From: Mesocentrotus franciscanus
Taxonomy: Eukaryota > Echinodermata > Echinoidea > Camarodonta > Strongylocentrotidae
NCBI GenBank assembly: GCA_037976565.1
Contig: CP137667.1
Coordinates: 35,197,366 to 35,261,365 of the forward strand
Length of the DNA stretch: 64,000 nucleotides
Direction of reading: 5' to 3'
Position numbers and translations under genes: made by a program. The notes beneath the pieces were generated by a model. It was not told the DNA's origin. It saw only the letters and a program-made list of their open reading frames with translations, and did no database searches. Position 1 is the first letter of the stretch. Each line of letters opens with the position of its first letter. This document shows positions 31,180 through 43,400 of the stretch, piece by piece.

Positions 31180-31348
31180 GTTAGTGTCAAGCCATTCACA
31201 AAATACGTATTTGCTCCCAAATCATCATCATCTAAATTAAAATCATTGCTTTCTGTAGCCCATGGCTTTCCTGTCTCTCTCCTAACCACATGTCCGTGCC
31301 ATCTTAATCTACCCATCCTATGCTGAAGACCGGTAGTGTATAAAATGT
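31180..31348 (-). pseudogene. Short RTE-like LINE remnant
   Basis: Minus-strand reading includes HRMGRLRWHGHVVRRE, the RxxRLRWxGHVxR motif common at the C-terminus of many LINE reverse transcriptases. Only this motif survives; it ends 27 nt before the first recognised exon of gene 2. Confidence 0.4.
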
Positions 31349-31375
31349 ATATTTTTCTTATCTTACCCTGAACAG

Positions 31376-31458
31376 CTCTGAAGGAAGACGAAAAGAAGAT
31401 GGAGAGAAAAAAGGAGCAAAAAAGGAAGAAGAAAGAGAAAGACCATGCAACGTATGAT
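31376..31458 (+). CDS. TTC3: Gene 2 exon A (Lys-rich; first recognised)
   Basis: Acceptor CTTACCCTGAACAG, donor GAT/GTGAGT. Reads LKEDEKKMERKKEQKRKKK then EKDHATYD, phase 0 at its end as exon B requires. The first in-frame ATG is at 31399. The acceptor implies an upstream exon. Low-complexity, so less certain than the others. Confidence 0.6.
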
Positions 31459-34400
31459 GTGAGTTTCTGGAAGTAGAGGTGGTCGAGTGGTTTAGGCACT
31501 TGACTGGAGATGCACAGGTTGTGGATTCAATCCGGCACATGATTGAGGTTCTTAACCGGTATGAATGGCAAATTCACAGCTGTCGGAGGTTGTAGCCCTT
31601 CTAGGCAGAAAAAGTCCATATCGTCTCTGAATCTTGGACAGTCTTGCAACTGTTCTGATGTTTCTAAAATTCACACCTGATCAAACCTTTCTCTTACCAG
31701 AATGCCTATGATATCCAATTTTTTTCCTTCATATTCACATGACTATTACAAACCATAACATGTTTAAATTTCTAAACTCAGTAAAATGGCACTTCTGTTG
31801 TCTTTTACAATTTATTGCGCAAAGGACGAACCCTCATGCCAAGACTAGTAATTTGCAATAATTAAATAATAGTTTAATAACTGGATGCTAAATGATAATA
31901 ATTATAATAATAATAATAGTAATAATAATAATGAATAATAATAATAATAATAATAATGATAATAATATAATGATAATAATAGTAATAATAATAATAAAGA
32001 TAATAATAATAATAATAATAATTACAATAATGATGATGATGATAATAATAATAATGATAATAATAATAATAATAATAATAAGAAGAAAAATAATAAGTGT
32101 TTATAAGTAATAAAGAGGACTATCGTGGTGCATCCGTGGGCTGAATGCATGCCACTGCTAGATTTTGTTGCATCACGTGAGCCCTCTATTCCTCCGAAAC
32201 GATTAAGCGTCTCTATATATTAATCGAGTAAATTGAACTATATATTACATATTTTTCTTAATGTGAAACAAACTATTTGGCATGAACACAATAATTACTG
32301 TTAAAGATCTTGGCAATCATGTCTTATAACATCTTCATATCTTATATGTTTTGTATTGTATGTCCTGCTTTGGCAGTTATGAGCCATGACCTGGACTACT
32401 CTTATTATATGTCTGCATGTGACTGTGCAATTCTTTTATGTTTATACATACCAAATCAAATGACATCTAAAGATTTTGCAATTGGTCACAAATTTGGGTC
32501 GCATTCCTATCATATACTGTACAATGAAAATCCACATGTTTATTTCCTCTGTCCACCCCTCCTCCCACTCCCACCCCTCCCCCACCCACAGACCCCAAAA
32601 CTGGTGAAAATGTGGAACAAGCAAGCTGATCACAAGATGCACGAGACCAAGTTGCGCATTGTTCTTGTTGCCCCGCTGCTCTACGACAGAAACATCCTGG
32701 CCCTCAAGTGGCAGCAGTGGATGACGGAACTGGATCTTCTCATAGATGAGTATGTTTATTGATCGATTTGTAATTTATGTTGAGGTCAAAGGTGAGGTCC
32801 TTGACTGACTTGAGTGGTAAGAAATTTGAACTTTGCTTTACATGGATTATTCAGCTGCCAACAAAAGTGTGGAATTTTGTATGATATTATGTATGTAGTG
32901 GTGCCAATATATATCTATAATTTTAGAGTAATTTATACCACAGTATGTATATACAGAATTGTCTTTTTTATTGAAAGTGATCATTCATTTTCTCCTTTCT
33001 GACATTTACTATTTTCTTTAAACTTGAAGCTTTTGTTTATTCCTTTGAGCAGAATATATTTGGCTAGACACCAATCCACTTTTGCCACTCTCCACCCATG
33101 TGTTAAATGGGTATCCAGTAAGATGCAAAAGTCATTGTATTTTGCTCAGCATTGTGAGGGTTTGTAAAATGGTACTTGGCTAGAATGGTCCCCAGGGAGT
33201 GGAGAATGTGCATACATTGTGTGCGGCAAGTCTGGATCCAATGACTGGGGTAATAATATATCTGTAAAGCACTTAGAGACATTGTTGATGCATTAAGCAC
33301 TGCTGTAAACGCTTTTATTTTTTGCCTGATTAAATTTTCGTGCTTAGCGACCCCAAAACATATTCGCGGGTTCTTAAATTCGCGTTACACGCAATTCAGC
33401 CCGTTCAAAACACGCATAAGAAGTCATGCTTATATTTTCGCGAGTTCTAAAATTTGCGCTTGCCGATTTTAGCGCGAAATCCGTGAAATTTAATGTACCA
33501 CGAATTAATGTAACACAGAAACTGTACCTTGGAATTGTGCTTTAATTAATCTTACATGTTATTTTTCTACAGTATATCTCCGCATGAGAAGAAGAAAGAA
33601 ATATTCTTCATGTTAGATGAATACGACAAAGTATCGGAATATGTACACACCAAGCTCTCATTCGTAAGTATGCATTACTCATGGTGTCCAGCTCTCCTAG
33701 AAATCAGGAAAACCTGGAAAATGAGTTCGCTCTTTCTATTCAGCCAAAATTCAGGGAGTTTTGAGAAGAATATTTTTTAATTGGGGGTTAGATCGGGGAA
33801 TTCCATTGGCCCATGAAGAAAGTAGTCAGGCTTTTAAATTTGTCTCTTGTGCAATTTTATAGTATTCACTTGACAGTTGGCAATGGTGGCTTTTTAGTTT
33901 GTAAATGCCTCCTATGATTCTGGAATAACGAAATACCATTAGGGAATATTCAGCGAAAAATAAGGGGATTTTGTTTTAATGAAATAGTAGGAAACCTGAT
34001 ATATTGGTTACCCTGTTGGCCGTTTTGTCGCTTTGGGCCAACAACTCGAATGGTAACAAATTTGATTCTATATTGAAAACTGTAAGTATTTGAAATCTGT
34101 AGGCACTTAATCACATATTCATTTACTTATTTGTTTTCAACATAATTATACAGATGAAAACAGATGATTACGATCAAATGGCAATGCTCTTAGAGGAGGT
34201 GAAGAAAGTGAGTATACTCAAAGATTTATTAACCCTTCGAACACAAGGCCCTAGAGGTCTTCAGCAGAATTCTATGAGAAATGCATGTTATACTTTAAAC
34301 TTTATACTTAAATTTTACCAATCACTTAATAATATTTTTCTCTGGTGCCATATTCTGAAAGTTATCTTTTATGTGAGGGAAAACAATGTTCAACTTTATT

Positions 34401-37400
34401 GTCATAACAAATTGAAATAACGCGGAACAAACACCTACCATCAATATTTGTGCAGATGTCTCTTTTAACTTTACATAAACGAAGCCAGATTTGTGCAGAC
34501 ATTAATTAATGTCTTGTCCTAATTTCAGCTTATGATATCTGACATCATTTTACTAACATAAAAGATAACATTATTTCAGAATGCTATCCCTGTATGTTAG
34601 GGATTCCATGTTGCTCTAGTGTATTAGAAAATATGAGCTTCTAACATTGCCTCTATCAGGTCTGATTTTCTTATGATTTCAAACTAATTTTGGCTTTACT
34701 CAGACTAGAAGGCATACAATACTCTAAAACACTGATTGTTCATTTTCATATCATTAGTCAGAACCTCAGCCTAGAGATTATATGTCTGTCCAAAATTTCA
34801 TGTCCAATATACAAATAATTTCTTCGAAAATCAGATAAATTTCTGCATTGTTAAGAGTGTGGTTCATTCACAGTCAAAGTTGTTTAATTTTATTTAAGAG
34901 AGAATAAGGCACCTTTGTTACAAATGAATTTGTGTCTTTTTTTGTTGTACAGGTTGATGAACTTGAGGACGCCATGGAAGTAGCAAAAGGCAATCCTTAT
35001 TTTGTCAAATTTTAGTAAGTTTGTATTCAAGTCTTATTGCTTTATCTATGAATTATACAATTACTACCACAACTAGGTAAACTGGGTAAAATACTGAGCT
35101 AGAAGCATCCACTGAATACCAAAGTTGGCTTAGTATTTTATCTAAGCCAATAACTGAGTAAAATACTCATATTTCTGACTTCAGCGTTGAATTGAAAAGG
35201 AGATACATTTAAATGTTTGTAAAGTCAAACCTGTCTACAGCGACCGCCCAAGGGAAACAGAAATAGTGGCCGTTGTAGGCATGTTGGCGGCCATTTTTAT
35301 TATGGATAATTGTTAATTGACAGCGCGCCACCCACTCGCGAAGCCTCTCGCAGACCCGCCAGTGCGCGAAACAATTCTCCGTGGCTTTATAAGGGCTCAG
35401 TTGAGCGAAAATCAAGGCAGAGAGCCGATAGATAAATCTAACAACGCAAGTTTAATTTTTGGTGTTTAAAAATTAGATTAACAAAGAGTGGTACGCGGTT
35501 CTTGGTCAAAATAAAAATACGAAATGATTTAACATACAGATAAAATCGCGTTATCTCGCGAGATTGAGTGAAATGCATCGACTTATGAATTCTTCGACTT
35601 ATGCGTAAGTCGTAGAAATTCGACTTATGCATACATGTATGTACTACATATGCAAAACGAAGCCTAGCCAGCCTGCAGCAAGCAATGTATTAACGCACTT
35701 CCTTATGTAAATCCATGCAAACAAAGATCTTTTATCTGTGTGTGTGTGTGTTGTGTGTACATCGCAGGAAATAGCGCATATAGCAGTGATTATGCCGAGC
35801 AAGAGTCCTAGATATAAACAATGAAAATTTTGCAGAACGAGAACCAAGAAGAGAGAGATCGAGGGAGAGACGAGGGTGCTTGATTGAACACGATCCTATT
35901 ATAGTATTTTTTTTTAAATGAATGAAACAAAACCAGCAATGTCAACTAAAAAATGATGGACTCGCTTGAATAAATATTTCGAAATAATCATGAAAAGGAA
36001 ATTCTAATAAGTCAATAAATAATGAAATACCAAGAAAGTAGAAGAATGAACCAAAGAAAAAAAGGAGCACAAAATAATTTAATTTTTAAGTGCATGATCG
36101 TCAACAACAAAAATCCCTGAAAGATCAAGGAAGTACGAAAAAATAAGTCAAACTGAACGAGAATCAATCTTATTAACTTACTCTCATTTGAATATAAAAA
36201 ATAATAGTAAAATAAAAAATTCAGTGATCAAATATTGTGAGCTTTAAAAATAGAAAGTTTGGTGTAGATGTTCACTCAATAAATATTAGAAATTCCAGCT
36301 AAGCTCTCGATCGTAACATTCATTACCTTTAGTTAAAGCCCCACTGCATGCACTGCTTGTAAGTTGTAGCTACTTGCTCCCTCTATAAAGAAAACAATGC
36401 CTGTTGGTCCCCCATGATCCTCTTTTTATTTTGTTAATTGAGAGCTGAGTTGATGAGATAACCACCTGTCAGTGACCAAGGTGGGAGGTCTAATCCCTCC
36501 TGGCCAAACTAGTGCAGACGGGCTTTAAGTAAATATAATAAAGTTGATATGTAAGATTTGGAAAAAAGTGTTACAATTGTGGGCACGCACAGTTGCGTGA
36601 AGTTAGCGACTGTAATCTCAGATCCTCATTAAATTCATGCAAGTAATTCACATTATGAATTGATGATGATCATTACGGTCGCTAACTTCACGCCTGCACG
36701 CCCACCTGCACCCTATCGTTGGTATGCACTTGTATTGTGCAGCGGTTTGCTATTTTTAGGAAAAAATACTCAAAAAAAGATAAGAAAATTGACACGAATC
36801 AGGTAAGAAACATAACGACTTTTAAATCATGACCATTATTTGAACAATTGTTGAAGATTTAGTTGATTTTTGGTATGTCATAGTAGGGTATCTCCAGGCC
36901 GGAGTCACAGGTCGAGAGTATGGTCACACACTCACAGTTCTGAACAAGCGCTGAAAATTGACCACAGTAACATCAAAACCTATCAGTTCGAGCTAGAGCC
37001 GGGCCATAGCTCGACGAATGGCCTGAGGCAGAGGCAGAAGCAGACCGGTAGATCTAGGCCTTATATAAATTGTCAACTGACTGAGACTGATAAAATATAG
37101 ACCAGATCTAACGTTAGTCTAGACTTAACCACTCATCCAATCTACGAGGTTATAATAAATATAACCTCATAGTCGTACTCCAGTTCAGGCGCACGTACGG
37201 TTAAATTGAAAGTGCATATCGGAGTGACAACGAGCGGTCTAAACAGTCTAACAGTTAGTATTCTAAGTGGAAATTACCCTCATATTTTTCCTTTTCTTAG
37301 CTGCAGTCCTCACAGTCTTCTCCTCCTTTTCTGCATCCTTCCTTGGTGGCTTGATAGTATCGGCAACGGCAGATCGTAGCCATAGAATTGAAAAAAAGAA

Positions 37401-40400
37401 ACTAAGGCGCAAGCGTAAAGCACAAATGCAAAAAAATAATGATAAAAATAAACACCATGGACTCTTTGCCCACTCGTTTGATAGTTTGTGTTCTAAAGGA
37501 AACTGACGCCAGGCTGACATGAACATGCACGCAAAATAATGAGGACTGTGTTATGAGTCTAAGCAAAAATCGTCTGCTTGTGACATCTTGGTGAAAAGGA
37601 GGGTGATTTAGGCATTAAAATGTCTTTAAAGGGAAACTATGATAATTGTTGAAAAAAAGAGACATTTGTCCGAAAAATAATATGCACTTGATAATCCCAG
37701 AACGATTCTGGGCATTTCGTCATTCCTAATTACCGGTATGAATTACAATGAGATTGTAAGGTCCTTAGTTGTAGGACAAATACAAGGACATTCCTGCAAT
37801 GACGTAAAATGCGTCATCAAGTCACGTGACCGTATTTCCCTTTTTTTGAGGGAGATCTGTGAAAAATGGATGGTTATTATCATTTTTTGGTCAATATAGA
37901 GATTTTCTGAAAAATGTTATAGGCTGGAATATTAATAAGTAGAGGTGTATTCATGTTTTGAGAGGCTAAGTTAGTTGGGTTGGAGGGGCCCTTTAAAAGA
38001 AGTAAAAATGAACGAGACGGAAAATTTGATTGACAGACAGCACCCCGCCCACTCGCAGGCTGGCCTGTGCGCGAATAAGCGAGGCATCGATCACGAAGTT
38101 CATGATAGTGACGCTGTATTATGTTTTCAATAGGCTCAGCCCGTAATGAAATGTGCAAGAAACCTTATCCTGTCGGAAATTAAATGTTTTGATTGAAGTT
38201 TTGATAAAACTTTGGGTTGAATAGTTTTTTGTGTGTAAATGACTGTTAGATCTACCTTTATAGGCTACTGCTTTGTCGCCGATTGCCTAGCTGTGAACAA
38301 AATTGCTCAAGGGCTGCTGGTCGCTACACGGCTGTTGTTGGTCGCTACACGGCTGGCGATGGCGGTCGTTATGTGGGTATTTTCAGTGCCTAGCGGGAGC
38401 AAAATGAGTGGCCGCTGGTGGCGTTAGGCATGTGGTCGTTGTGTACAGGTTCTTAACTACATGAAATCTCACGGGGGGATTTTAAGTGGTTGTTATGGAC
38501 AGATGGTCATTACAGACAGGTGGTCGCTAAGACAGGTTTGACTGTATCAGCATAGGGTGTCTTTTCATATAACCATGCAAGGAGCAAGAGAATTGAGATA
38601 AATGATATCAGCATCATTTTGATCTGGACTACATACGGACTGACCTATACCCTGAGAAGGTGGATAGGGGCTAGAGTTTGGAGTCGGTCTAGTCCGAAAT
38701 TGGATTCTCTGTAATACTGATGGCAACCACACTTCTTGATGCCGAACAAGATATGGATGGCGGGCAAAAATTTTAAATTGAAATTGAAAGTAAGCATCTA
38801 TTATCCTTTCAGATTTTTTTTGTTTTTCACTGGTAAATGTTTACAAATCAATTTACAAAATTAAGTAATCATAATCATTGACAATTACAGTAATGGTAAT
38901 ATTCAGTCATAACCGCTTTAGTAGGGTAAGTTACATGAAATCAGTTTTGTACGATGAGGATGGCGATAGAGCAGGAGAGTAGAAGAGGAGGGGGGGGGGT
39001 AGAGCAGTGAAAAAATAGAAAGAGAGAGTGTGGAGAAATTAGGCATGCCATGTTCGCAACCATGGAAACAAATGCTCATAGCAGTTTTTATGCCCTCTAT
39101 CTGCTGTGAATATGACAGGTTTTTGGCATGATTTCAGCTGCAGATCAAGTGGGTAGCTATTGCTCTGAGCCCTGTTTCATAAAACTTGTTATCAATAACA
39201 AATGGTAAAATTCTGTAACAAATCTGCTCTCAGCCAGTTAAATTTCATGATTTCAGTAGCTTATAACAGGCATTGTCCATTTTTTTTTATTGGTAATAAA
39301 TAAGTTTTATGAAACAGGGCCCTCTACTCGATCTGACGGGAAATATAATGAGGCAATGGTAATTTATGACGCATGGTAATTGTAGGCAATACAATAGACA
39401 TCACTCCTTACATCTGAATATGAAATATTTATCACTAAAATTGAAATTGGAATCAATCGGATTATTGAAGTTAAAATGGTAGCCTAAAATGTCAATGGGT
39501 GGGGAGGTCTTTGAATGAAATTGAGGGGCACATGCACATTGTAAATAATTATCCATATTTATGTACATCGTTTTCTATTGTTGAATTTTGTATTTGCTAT
39601 CATTTGTATGTTCACTGTCAAAAAGCCATTGGAAGCAAAATTTCTATGTAATGTTTGCATGCATGGACCAATAAAATAATCTTGAATCTTGAGTCTTGAA
39701 TCATTGGCATTGAATATGTAAAAAATATGAGAAAAAAATAATATATTTTTTTTGTTTTTGGCAGTGATAACTTGAAGACAATTAAAAAAATGAAGGACAG
39801 TCAAGTAAGTCGTCTAATGGCTCTGGTCGCTATCAAGCTATGTGAGTATTGCTCTTTGTTAATCAGTAGGCCCAGTTACAAAGCCCAAACACCATTTTGA
39901 AAAACAATCATGTTTTTTCGACTGCCATTTACACTACCGATACTGGAAAATCCCATAAGAAACCGTCTTTGTTTGATAATTACTTTGGAATAAGCAGCGT
40001 TACACTACCGCCGCGTTCTAACTGCCACATTCCTTGATGGATTTCTTTCAAATTTTGTATGGAGGTGTATCTTGGTATGATCTACACACCTATAATTGTT
40101 GTGATGCTGCCCCCAGTGTTTCGTCTTCTATAGGGTAAAAGGCCATATTTTTGTGGATGGTTTGCTTGCGCTCTATAGGCCACATTTTTCAAGGGATTTA
40201 TAGTCTACAAGCCTATTGATTTTGGTGATGATGACTCCAGTGTTCTGTCTTTTATAGGGTCAAAGGTCATATTTTGATAGATGTCTTGTGTGCACTCTAG
40301 TGTATTTGCTCCGACGACATTTGCTCCGCCGACAATTGCTCCGCCGACATTTGCTCCGCCGACATTTGCTCCGCCGACAATTGCTCCGCCGACGTTTGCT

Positions 40401-43400
40401 CCGCCGACATGTGCTCCGCCGACAATATTTCTTACATGGGTTATTTTTGGTTTTTGTTTTGTGTGATTTGTCTTGTTGTTGTTATTCAGGGCCGTAGCCA
40501 GCATTTTGAGAAGGGAGATGCGTTTTATTTCCCCGATCAGGAGACACTGATGGAAAAAAAACAGTGATAAACCTTTGCGAGACGCAATCCTTTTTTCGGG
40601 GAGCAGGTGCAGAAGCTTTTAAGTAATAGATAAAATTTTCTCAACCTTGAGTCGACCTTCTTTCAACAAATAGTGATTTTTTTTTTCTTGGGCACAATAT
40701 TATTTAAGGTAATATTTATTCCCTTTTGGTAAGCGATGGTACAGTATATAGCAAGAGAGAGAGAGAGAGCTAAAAAAGGAGACTTATCATTAATATTGAA
40801 TAGCATCTTCCTGCTTAATTTCCCTCCTTAAGTAAATGAGCATGTTTATACCATAAACTGGCGAGCTAGCGTTTTAAACCGAAGAATTATTTCCAACAAT
40901 AATGAGTATCAAACAGAGTTTTCTTGCTGCGGGACGGGTGGGGCACATTCATAATTAAGGCGATGTCAATTTCATTTTTAGCAACCGGGCGGTTTGAAGC
41001 TTATTTTATATCGAATAGCATCTACCTGCCTTCCGCCCTTCTTCGTCAAATGAATATGTTTAAAATTATAATCGCGAGTTAGCGTAGCAAGTGAGCGATT
41101 TTTGTAACACTTCTCTTTTGATAATAATTATAGGCATATTGTTTTCCATAAAGTAACTGTGTCTTCTTGCCCCGTGAAAGGGAGGGCACAAAAACATTTA
41201 AGGGGACGTTTTTTGTTTGTTTTTAATTGTTTTATTTGGCGAACAAGGAAGGTAAAAATCATAGGTTATAATCTTGAATAGAATCTTTCTACATTATGCC
41301 CCTTTTGAATCAAATAGGCAAGTATTATTTCAGGATTATTGTTTATTCCTTGTTGGCGAGCGAGCTTAGCGAATGGTCGAAATTTTTCGGCTTGCCATTT
41401 CATATTGAAAAGCATCTGCGTGCCTAGCATCGCTTTTTAATCACTGATGTACAAAATGTATGCGAACATAAGCTAGCATAGCGAGCAAGCGAATTTTCAT
41501 CTTTTTCATTTAATAGCTGAAAACCATCTGCCTGCCTACCACCCATTTTCTTAATCAATGATTATTTCACGAGCATGTAGGCCTATATTCAGTGGCGCCG
41601 GAAGTGGGGGGCAAAACGCATTTTCGCCGGCCATCAAATAAAATTCAAACTTGGTTTATTTCTTATTCAATACCAGTGATTTACAAATGTTGCTGAAATG
41701 ACATGATTTTCCCGGATTTTTCTCAATTTTTTTTGTAAATTATACTTTCTTATGCGTTTATTGGAAAATGACAAATTATCAAATTTACAGTCAGGAAAAA
41801 AAATATGCTTATTTAGAAGCCTTCATGTCAGGATCTGCAGAACGGCAGGGGCTCAGGGCTCGAGCCCCCACTCACTTATTTGAAAAAGTATGCTATTTAA
41901 AGGGAAGAAAAAAAGAAAGAGAGAAAGAAAGAATGAGTGACCTTCGAGTGTCACAAATGAGGTATAAAAATATGCTCATCTGACCGTAATTAAATGCCTA
42001 AAACCCCTGAGCTTCCGGGGGCCCTAAGACGGGCCCCTGAATGCTCATCTGACCATCATTAAAAGCCTAAAACCCCTGAGCTTCATGGGGCTCAGCCCCC
42101 TGGACCCCACCAAGGGCCCTAAGGCGGGCCCCTGGATGCTCATCTGACCGTTATTAAATACCTAAAACCCGTGAGCTTCACGGGGCTCAGCCCCCTGGAC
42201 CCCCGCCAATTAGTGACCTGCCAGTGTCACAAATAAGGTATCAAAATATGCTTATCTGACCGTAACTAAATGCTTAAATCCTGTAGGCTTCCGGGGGCTC
42301 TGCCCCCTGGACCCCAAAAAGGGGCCCTAAGACGGGCCCCTAAATGCTCATCAGACCATAATTAAATGCCTAAAACCCCTGAGCTTCATGGGGCTCAGCC
42401 CCCTGGACCCCACGCCAATTATTGACCTGCCAGTGTCACAAATAAGGTATCTGAATATGCTTGTCTGACCGTAATTTAATGCCTAAAACCCCTGAGCTTC
42501 CGGGGGCTCCGCCCTTGACCTTTTTGCTCATTACACCACTGCCCCTGAAAGGTGATCCGCGTGGAATGTTTGCCCCCCCATCCCAAACTGCTTCCAGCGC
42601 GCCTGCCTATATTTCATACTCCATTTTATTTCTCATTTTCCCCGACGTGTCGCAACGCCGTGCAGGCAGGATTTACCGTCATTAATTATACCGACACCGT
42701 TCCGACACAAAGTTATAGGCCAATGCAAAAATATGGAAATTAAATCTTCCTATATTCTACTTTGTGTCCCTTTTCCCTTGTCTTTAGCCTTTTCTTTTCC
42801 ATGTTTTCTTGTCCTTTTCTTTTCTTTTCTTTTCGTTTCTTCCTATCTTTTTTTCGCTGCAAAAGTGAGCATTTGTCTTTTACGGGGCACTCCTGCTAGT
42901 CGGCGGAGCATTGGTCTTCAACGGGGTACTTTGGGGAAGGAGCAATGTTGGAGCATTTGAATTTTACAGGGCACTTTTGGGGCAGAGCTGTCAGCGGCGC
43001 AATGTCGGCGGAGCAATTGTCGGCGGAGCAAATGTCGGCGGAGCAGATGTCAGCGGAGCAATTGTCGGCGGAGCAATTGTCGGCAGAGCAAATGTCATTG
43101 GAGCAATTGTCGGCGGAGCAACTGTCGGCGGGGCAATAGGCCAGTTTCGGCGATTACGTAATGCGCGGTTACTGTAACTAGGTATGGTCAAGCTTTGCCA
43201 CACCGCCATTATGAATCTGTGCGTTTTGTATTAGACTGTCGGTTCTTGCCGTTAAATTTCATTCATATTTTTCTATCGAAACTGCGTTTATATATATGAA
43301 TTTCTGTTTTGGACGGAAATGTCTTTCAACTTGCAATTCTACAAGTTGAGCTTCAGGCAGCTGCAATATTTTCTTAGAAAAAGAGGAGTTTCGACCACGG

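Larger units (their letters stand above)
35221..38546. mobile_element. 3.3 kb TIR element, AGTCAAACCTGTCT family
   Basis: Left AGTCAAACCTGTCTACAGCG; right TCGCTAAGACAGGTTTGACT. Subterminal GGTGGTCGTT/TTACAGACAGG units, and two related GC-rich blocks near the ends (35320-35400 and 38040-38130, sharing CACTCGC and TGCGCGAA). Inside are two nested MITEs. No transposase recognised. It is the largest member of the family whose 0.2 kb members lie at 2911 and 14535. Confidence 0.65.
40306..43138. mobile_element. Possible foldback-type element with terminal 15-bp arrays
   Basis: Two arrays of the same 15-mer in opposite orientation bound 2.8 kb, the arrangement seen in Foldback/Galileo-type elements. 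The interior holds copy 2 of R4, the 42.0 kb tandem repeats and no recognised gene. Joining the arrays into one element is inference. Confidence 0.4.

Noticed and set aside
31892..32110. Poly-Ile/Asn frame
   Set aside because: AAT microsatellite.
32310..32762. 150-codon frame taken as a single gene
   Set aside because: Only 32592-32749 is exon; the rest is read-through of the preceding intron and its polypyrimidine tract.
40306..40425. CRISPR-like array
   Set aside because: Contiguous 15-bp units without spacers in an intron of a eukaryotic gene.
40205..40504. Ala-Pro-Pro-Thr and Gly-Gly-Ala repeat proteins, also at 42911-43209
   Set aside because: Translations of the 15-bp arrays in several frames; no start or stop context of a gene.
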